Below, one piece after another: positions 7,871 to 9,215 of a DNA stretch of 9,215 nt. A program made the position numbers and the translations under genes. Below the pieces are notes generated by a model that saw only the letters and a program-made list of their open reading frames with translations, had not been told where the DNA came from and did not search any database. This DNA is from DASYYE01 sp035946955 (GTDB taxonomy: Bacteria; Actinomycetota; Actinomycetes; Streptosporangiales; Streptosporangiaceae). The stretch spans positions 1 through 9,215 of the forward strand of contig DASYYE010000203.1 in assembly GCA_035946955.1 (NCBI GenBank), given 5' to 3'. Position 1 is the stretch's first letter. Every line of letters starts with the position of its first letter.

Positions 7871-7913
7871 CCTGGCTTCTCAGACGAGCGTTGGCCCGGT
7901 ACCCTCCGCCAGG
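7871..7913 (+). terminator. Possible terminator hairpin after the hydrolase gene
   Basis: CCTGGC (7871-7876) and GCCAGG (7908-7913) are exact reverse complements, ten bases after the hydrolase stop codon. The 31-base loop is long and no T-run follows, so this is a weak call based mainly on position. Confidence 0.25.
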
Positions 7914-7916
7914 TTC

Positions 7917-7938
7917 CACGTGTGAGCGTCAGATGACG
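7917..7938. promoter_or_regulatory. Operator-like palindromes CACGTG and CGTCA-GA-TGACG
   Basis: A CACGTG palindrome (7917-7922) is followed by a perfect inverted repeat CGTCA-GA-TGACG (7927-7938). The short spacing and perfect arms resemble binding sites for dimeric regulators such as GntR- or MarR-type proteins. No promoter was recognised beside them, so function is unproven. Confidence 0.3.
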
Positions 7939-8051
7939 TGCCTGTGACAACGAAGCGTCTCGGCGCCGCCCGCGAGATTGCGTTCATCAACTCTCCCGTT
8001 CTCAGGCGTTGCAGGCAGTTCGAAGGTACGGAAACGGCCTGTGCGCAGTAA

Positions 8052-8085
8052 ATGACCCTGCCGGCCATCCCCCATGTTGGGTCAT
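8052..8085. repeat. Inverted repeat ATGACCC / GGGTCAT
   Basis: Perfect 7-bp arms at 8052-8058 and 8079-8085 with a 20-base spacer. It can form an RNA stem-loop or be a spaced pair of DNA half-sites. Confidence 0.5.
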
Positions 8086-8108
8086 CGGCCGAGAACGACT
8101 CAGCCCAA

Positions 8109-8126
8109 CTCCGTCGCCTGGCGGAG
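8109..8126. repeat. Compact hairpin, 7-bp stem with tetraloop
   Basis: CTCCGTC (8109-8115) pairs with GGCGGAG (8120-8126), including one G-U pair, around the four-base loop GCCT. It is one of the most stable-looking local stems in the intergenic region. There is no T-run on either strand to make it a typical terminator. Confidence 0.45.
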
Positions 8127-8159
8127 GTCCGCGCCGTGAACGTCTGGGCCGGTGGTGCG

Positions 8160-8182
8160 CAACTGCGGAGCTCCCTCAGTTG
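8160..8182. repeat. Nested inverted repeat CAACTG...CAGTTG around GGAGCTCC
   Basis: CAACTG (8160-8165) and CAGTTG (8177-8182) are exact reverse complements and enclose the perfect palindrome GGAGCTCC (8167-8174). The whole 23-base unit is nearly symmetric. Operator or RNA hairpin are both possible. Confidence 0.5.
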
Positions 8183-8281
8183 GCCAGGCAGCGGTGCCGG
8201 TGGCGATTGGACGACGGCGCTTTCCGGCACGCGGTTGGCATCGTGCCCGTTCGCGACTCCCCGTGAGGAAAGCCAGGCAAT

Positions 8282-8376
8282 GGGGTGACACTTACATCGG
8301 GGCCTGCTACGCCTGCCGCCGCCCTGGCTGTCATTAAGCAGTCACAAACGGCACTTTTGGCTGCCGGGGGGTGACA
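8282..8376 (+). repeat. Direct repeat GGGGTGACA, two copies 86 bp apart
   Basis: The nonamer GGGGTGACA occurs exactly at 8282-8290 and 8368-8376. Between them lie the inverted half-sites TGTCA (8329-8333) and GTCAC (8341-8345). The second copy overlaps the candidate -35 element at 8371-8376. The arrangement could reflect repeated activator or sigma-factor recognition. Confidence 0.45.
8341..8375. repeat. Two-part hairpin GTCAC-CGGCA / TGCCG-GTGAC
   Basis: GTCAC (8341-8345) pairs with GTGAC (8371-8375) and, inside it, CGGCA (8349-8353) pairs with TGCCG (8362-8366) around an 8-base loop, with unpaired AAA and GGGG on the two sides. It overlaps the candidate -35 at 8371-8376, so it could be an operator for the thioesterase promoter. 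Confidence 0.45.
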
Positions 8377-8399
8377 TGCGCCACGCCGACCGGTAAAAC
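8371..8399 (+). promoter_or_regulatory. Candidate promoter of the thioesterase gene
   Basis: GTGACA (8371-8376) matches TTGACA at five of six positions. TAAAAC (8394-8399) matches TATAAT at four of six, after a 17-base spacer. The start would be near 8406, giving a leader of about 145 bases before the ATG at 8551. The missing final T of the -10 lowers confidence. Confidence 0.4.
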
Positions 8400-8489
8400 G
8401 ACATTGCATGCGAGGACAGCACCCCTCACACAAGCTCTCGCTCCGACACTGTATGCGCACGGCCGGACGCGCCTCGTCCCAGCCGCTCA

Positions 8490-8504
8490 CCAGACCCGGT
8501 CTGG
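8490..8504. promoter_or_regulatory. Operator-like perfect inverted repeat CCAGACC-C-GGTCTGG
   Basis: Perfect 7-bp arms flank a single C, and the right arm overlaps a second palindrome CTGGCCAG (8501-8508). It lies 46 bases before the thioesterase ATG and downstream of the candidate promoter. The one-base centre favours a protein-binding DNA site over an RNA hairpin, though a five-base-loop stem is also possible. A dimeric repressor (TetR-like or similar) is a reasonable guess. Confidence 0.5.
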
Positions 8505-8534
8505 CCAGGTACGCCCTACCTACTGATGGTTCCC

Positions 8535-8545
8535 AGGGGAGAGGA
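8535..8545 (+). promoter_or_regulatory. Strong purine-rich ribosome binding site of the thioesterase gene
   Basis: AGGGGAGAGGA, with GAGG at 8541-8544 six bases before the ATG at 8551. It is the best Shine-Dalgarno in the window and fixes the start. Confidence 0.75.
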
Positions 8546-8550
8546 TCGTC

Positions 8551-9015
8551 ATGAATCGGTACTTTGAGCATCGACACGTGGTCGGCCTCGACGAACTCAC
8601 CCCCAGTGGGCAGGTGCGCCTCACCCGCTTCCTGCAATGGCAGAGCACATGCCGGGAGGACTTTCTCCGCAGGCAGGCGACCTGGCTCCTCACCCAGATC
8701 GAGGAAGGCATTGAGGTTGTCGTACTCGAATGCCGGTGTGAATACCTCAGCGAGATCCCCGAGTTCGATGAGATCGCAATCCGGATGAGGCTCGCAGAGC
8801 TGTATGAGACTGAAATCGCACTTGCTTTCGATTATGTACTTCTGAATAGCCGCTACGAACAGCTCGTAGCGACGGGGCGCCACCGGCTCGCCTTCCGGCA
8901 GACGAACGGCACGCAGACCAGGCCGACAGCGGTCCCTCCGGCCCTGCAGGACGCCCTGGAGGGGATCGCGGCACCGAGTGTCACCCGTATCGGCAGCGAC
9001 TGGATGGCGAGCTGA
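8551..9015 (+). CDS. Enediyne-type hot-dog-fold thioesterase, divergent active-site loop
   Basis: A 154-aa protein of the length and pattern of enediyne polyketide thioesterases (CalE7, SgcE10, DynE7), which release the polyene chain from the enediyne polyketide synthase. By-eye matches to the family are YFEHRHVVGLDE (4-15), LQWQSTCREDFL (28-39), CEYLSEIPEFDEIAIRMRLAEL (63-84, the central sheet) and ALAFDYV (90-96). Conserved Arg35 aligns with CalE7 Arg37. The loop that normally reads TNLVGNVYYVNY is instead LTPSGQVRLTRF (16-27). The Asn reported as important in CalE7 (Asn19) aligns with Thr17, and the VN pair is lost. The enzyme may therefore be altered in substrate or activity. Codons are less GC-biased than in the neighbours: 23 of the 60 codons at 8701-8880 end in A or T, against 7 of 60 at 6421-6600 of the hydrolase gene. 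No enediyne synthase lies next to it on the left. Family call is strong; pathway membership is inference. Confidence 0.85.
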   Translation: MNRYFEHRHVVGLDELTPSGQVRLTRFLQWQSTCREDFLRRQATWLLTQIEEGIEVVVLECRCEYLSEIPEFDEIAIRMRLAELYETEIALAFDYVLLNSRYEQLVATGRHRLAFRQTNGTQTRPTAVPPALQDALEGIAAPSVTRIGSDWMAS

Positions 9016-9163
9016 GGCCGACCCCAGATGTGAGATACGAGGCGGCGATCGCTGGTTTTTGCGATGGGTCCGTCAGCCGAAACATCGAATGCCACATCAG
9101 TGGGAACGACTACAGGTGAGTCGTGGTCGCATGAGGCGACACACATATCCGCGATCTGCGATG

Positions 9164-9169
9164 TAGTAT
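9164..9169 (+). promoter_or_regulatory. Candidate -10 element TAGTAT for the gene at the right edge
   Basis: TAGTAT fits the actinomycete -10 pattern TAnnnT and would start transcription near 9176, about 29 bases before the GTG at 9205. A GCGACA at 9136-9141 is -35-like but 22 bases away, too far for a normal spacer. Confidence 0.35.
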
Positions 9170-9204
9170 CGTATGCCAACACGTCCCGGCACCCGGAGCG
9201 CAGC

Positions 9205-9215
9205 GTGAGCCAGTA
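9205..9215 (+). CDS. Start of a further gene, cut by the window edge
   Basis: GTG AGC CAG TA begins with Met-Ser-Gln. GGAG at 9195-9198 lies six bases upstream, an ideal Shine-Dalgarno distance, and the TAGTAT -10 candidate is well placed. Only three codons are visible, so the product cannot be named. If the thioesterase belongs to a polyketide cluster, this would be the next member in the same direction. Confidence 0.45.

Larger units (their letters stand above)
7861..8550. other. 690-bp intergenic region rich in inverted repeats, no credible gene
   Basis: No reading frame here has both a plausible start signal and actinomycete codon use. The sequence carries several inverted repeats (7871-7913, 7917-7938, 8052-8085, 8109-8126, 8160-8182, 8341-8375, 8490-8504), listed separately where notable. 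A candidate promoter lies at 8371-8399. I saw no tRNA, rRNA, CRISPR array or known riboswitch. It could hold an untranslated regulatory RNA, remnants of a decayed gene, or a long regulatory region for the thioesterase gene. Confidence 0.6.

Noticed and set aside
8026..8036. GTTCGA-like string reminiscent of a tRNA T-loop
   Set aside because: No acceptor or anticodon stems can be built around it.
7880..8230. Minus-strand frame of 116 codons in the intergenic region
   Set aside because: No good start signal and irregular amino-acid composition; inverted repeats run through it.
8052..8288. Plus-strand frame of 78 codons in the intergenic region
   Set aside because: No Shine-Dalgarno before the ATG and no recognisable domain; its first codons are one arm of an inverted repeat.
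8259..8290. GAGGAAAGCCAGGCA resembling part of a cobalamin riboswitch or RNase P motif
   Set aside because: The other conserved boxes are absent and there is no matching downstream gene.
8176..8883. Minus-strand reading frame of 235 codons overlapping the thioesterase start
   Set aside because: It is antisense to a gene with a strong ribosome binding site and clear homology; its protein shows no recognisable motif.
9045..9065. GCGATCGC palindrome and ATCGC/GCGAT stem with a T-run (9056-9060) after the thioesterase gene
   Set aside because: The T-run lies in the loop and the stem is only five pairs; the alternative CCAG/CTGG stem has four pairs. Too weak to call a terminator.
8853..9182. Minus-strand reading frame of 109 codons at the right end
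   Set aside because: It overlaps the thioesterase 3' end antisense, lacks a convincing Shine-Dalgarno and resembles no family known to me.

Overview
The window is high-GC DNA with strongly G/C-ending codons, GTG as well as ATG starts, and an NB-ARC/TPR regulator of the kind abundant in filamentous actinomycetes. An actinomycete chromosome is the best reading; I cannot name genus or species. All confidently called genes lie on the + strand.

Layout. (1) 156-2483 is a large XRE-type helix-turn-helix / NB-ARC ATPase / TPR regulator (775 aa). (2) After a 252-bp gap ending in a conspicuous AT-rich island, 2736-4175 encodes an SBP56 / selenium-binding-protein / methanethiol-oxidase family protein with a His-rich N-terminal tail. 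(3) Nine bases downstream, 4185-5639 encodes a polytopic membrane protein with an internal duplication, so the two probably form one transcript, closed by a hairpin at 5649-5686. (4) 5761-7860 is a secreted S33-family (TAP-like) alpha/beta hydrolase with its own candidate promoter. (5) 7861-8550 is a 690-bp stretch without a credible gene but with several inverted repeats and a candidate promoter. (6) 8551-9015 encodes a hot-dog-fold thioesterase that clearly resembles the enediyne polyketide thioesterases (CalE7/SgcE10/DynE7), but its active-site loop is altered and its codon use is less GC-biased than its neighbours. (7) At the right edge a new gene appears to start at 9205 (GTG with a good Shine-Dalgarno).

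How it fits together. The regulator plus the polyketide-type thioesterase suggest the edge of a specialised-metabolite or accessory region. The SBP56 protein and its membrane partner look like a separate sulfur/copper-related two-gene unit, possibly controlled by the AT-rich palindromic sequence in front of it. The most unusual item is the solitary enediyne-type thioesterase. No enediyne polyketide synthase is visible here, and an operator-like perfect inverted repeat sits just upstream of it. Whether the enediyne cassette continues to the right cannot be seen from this window.
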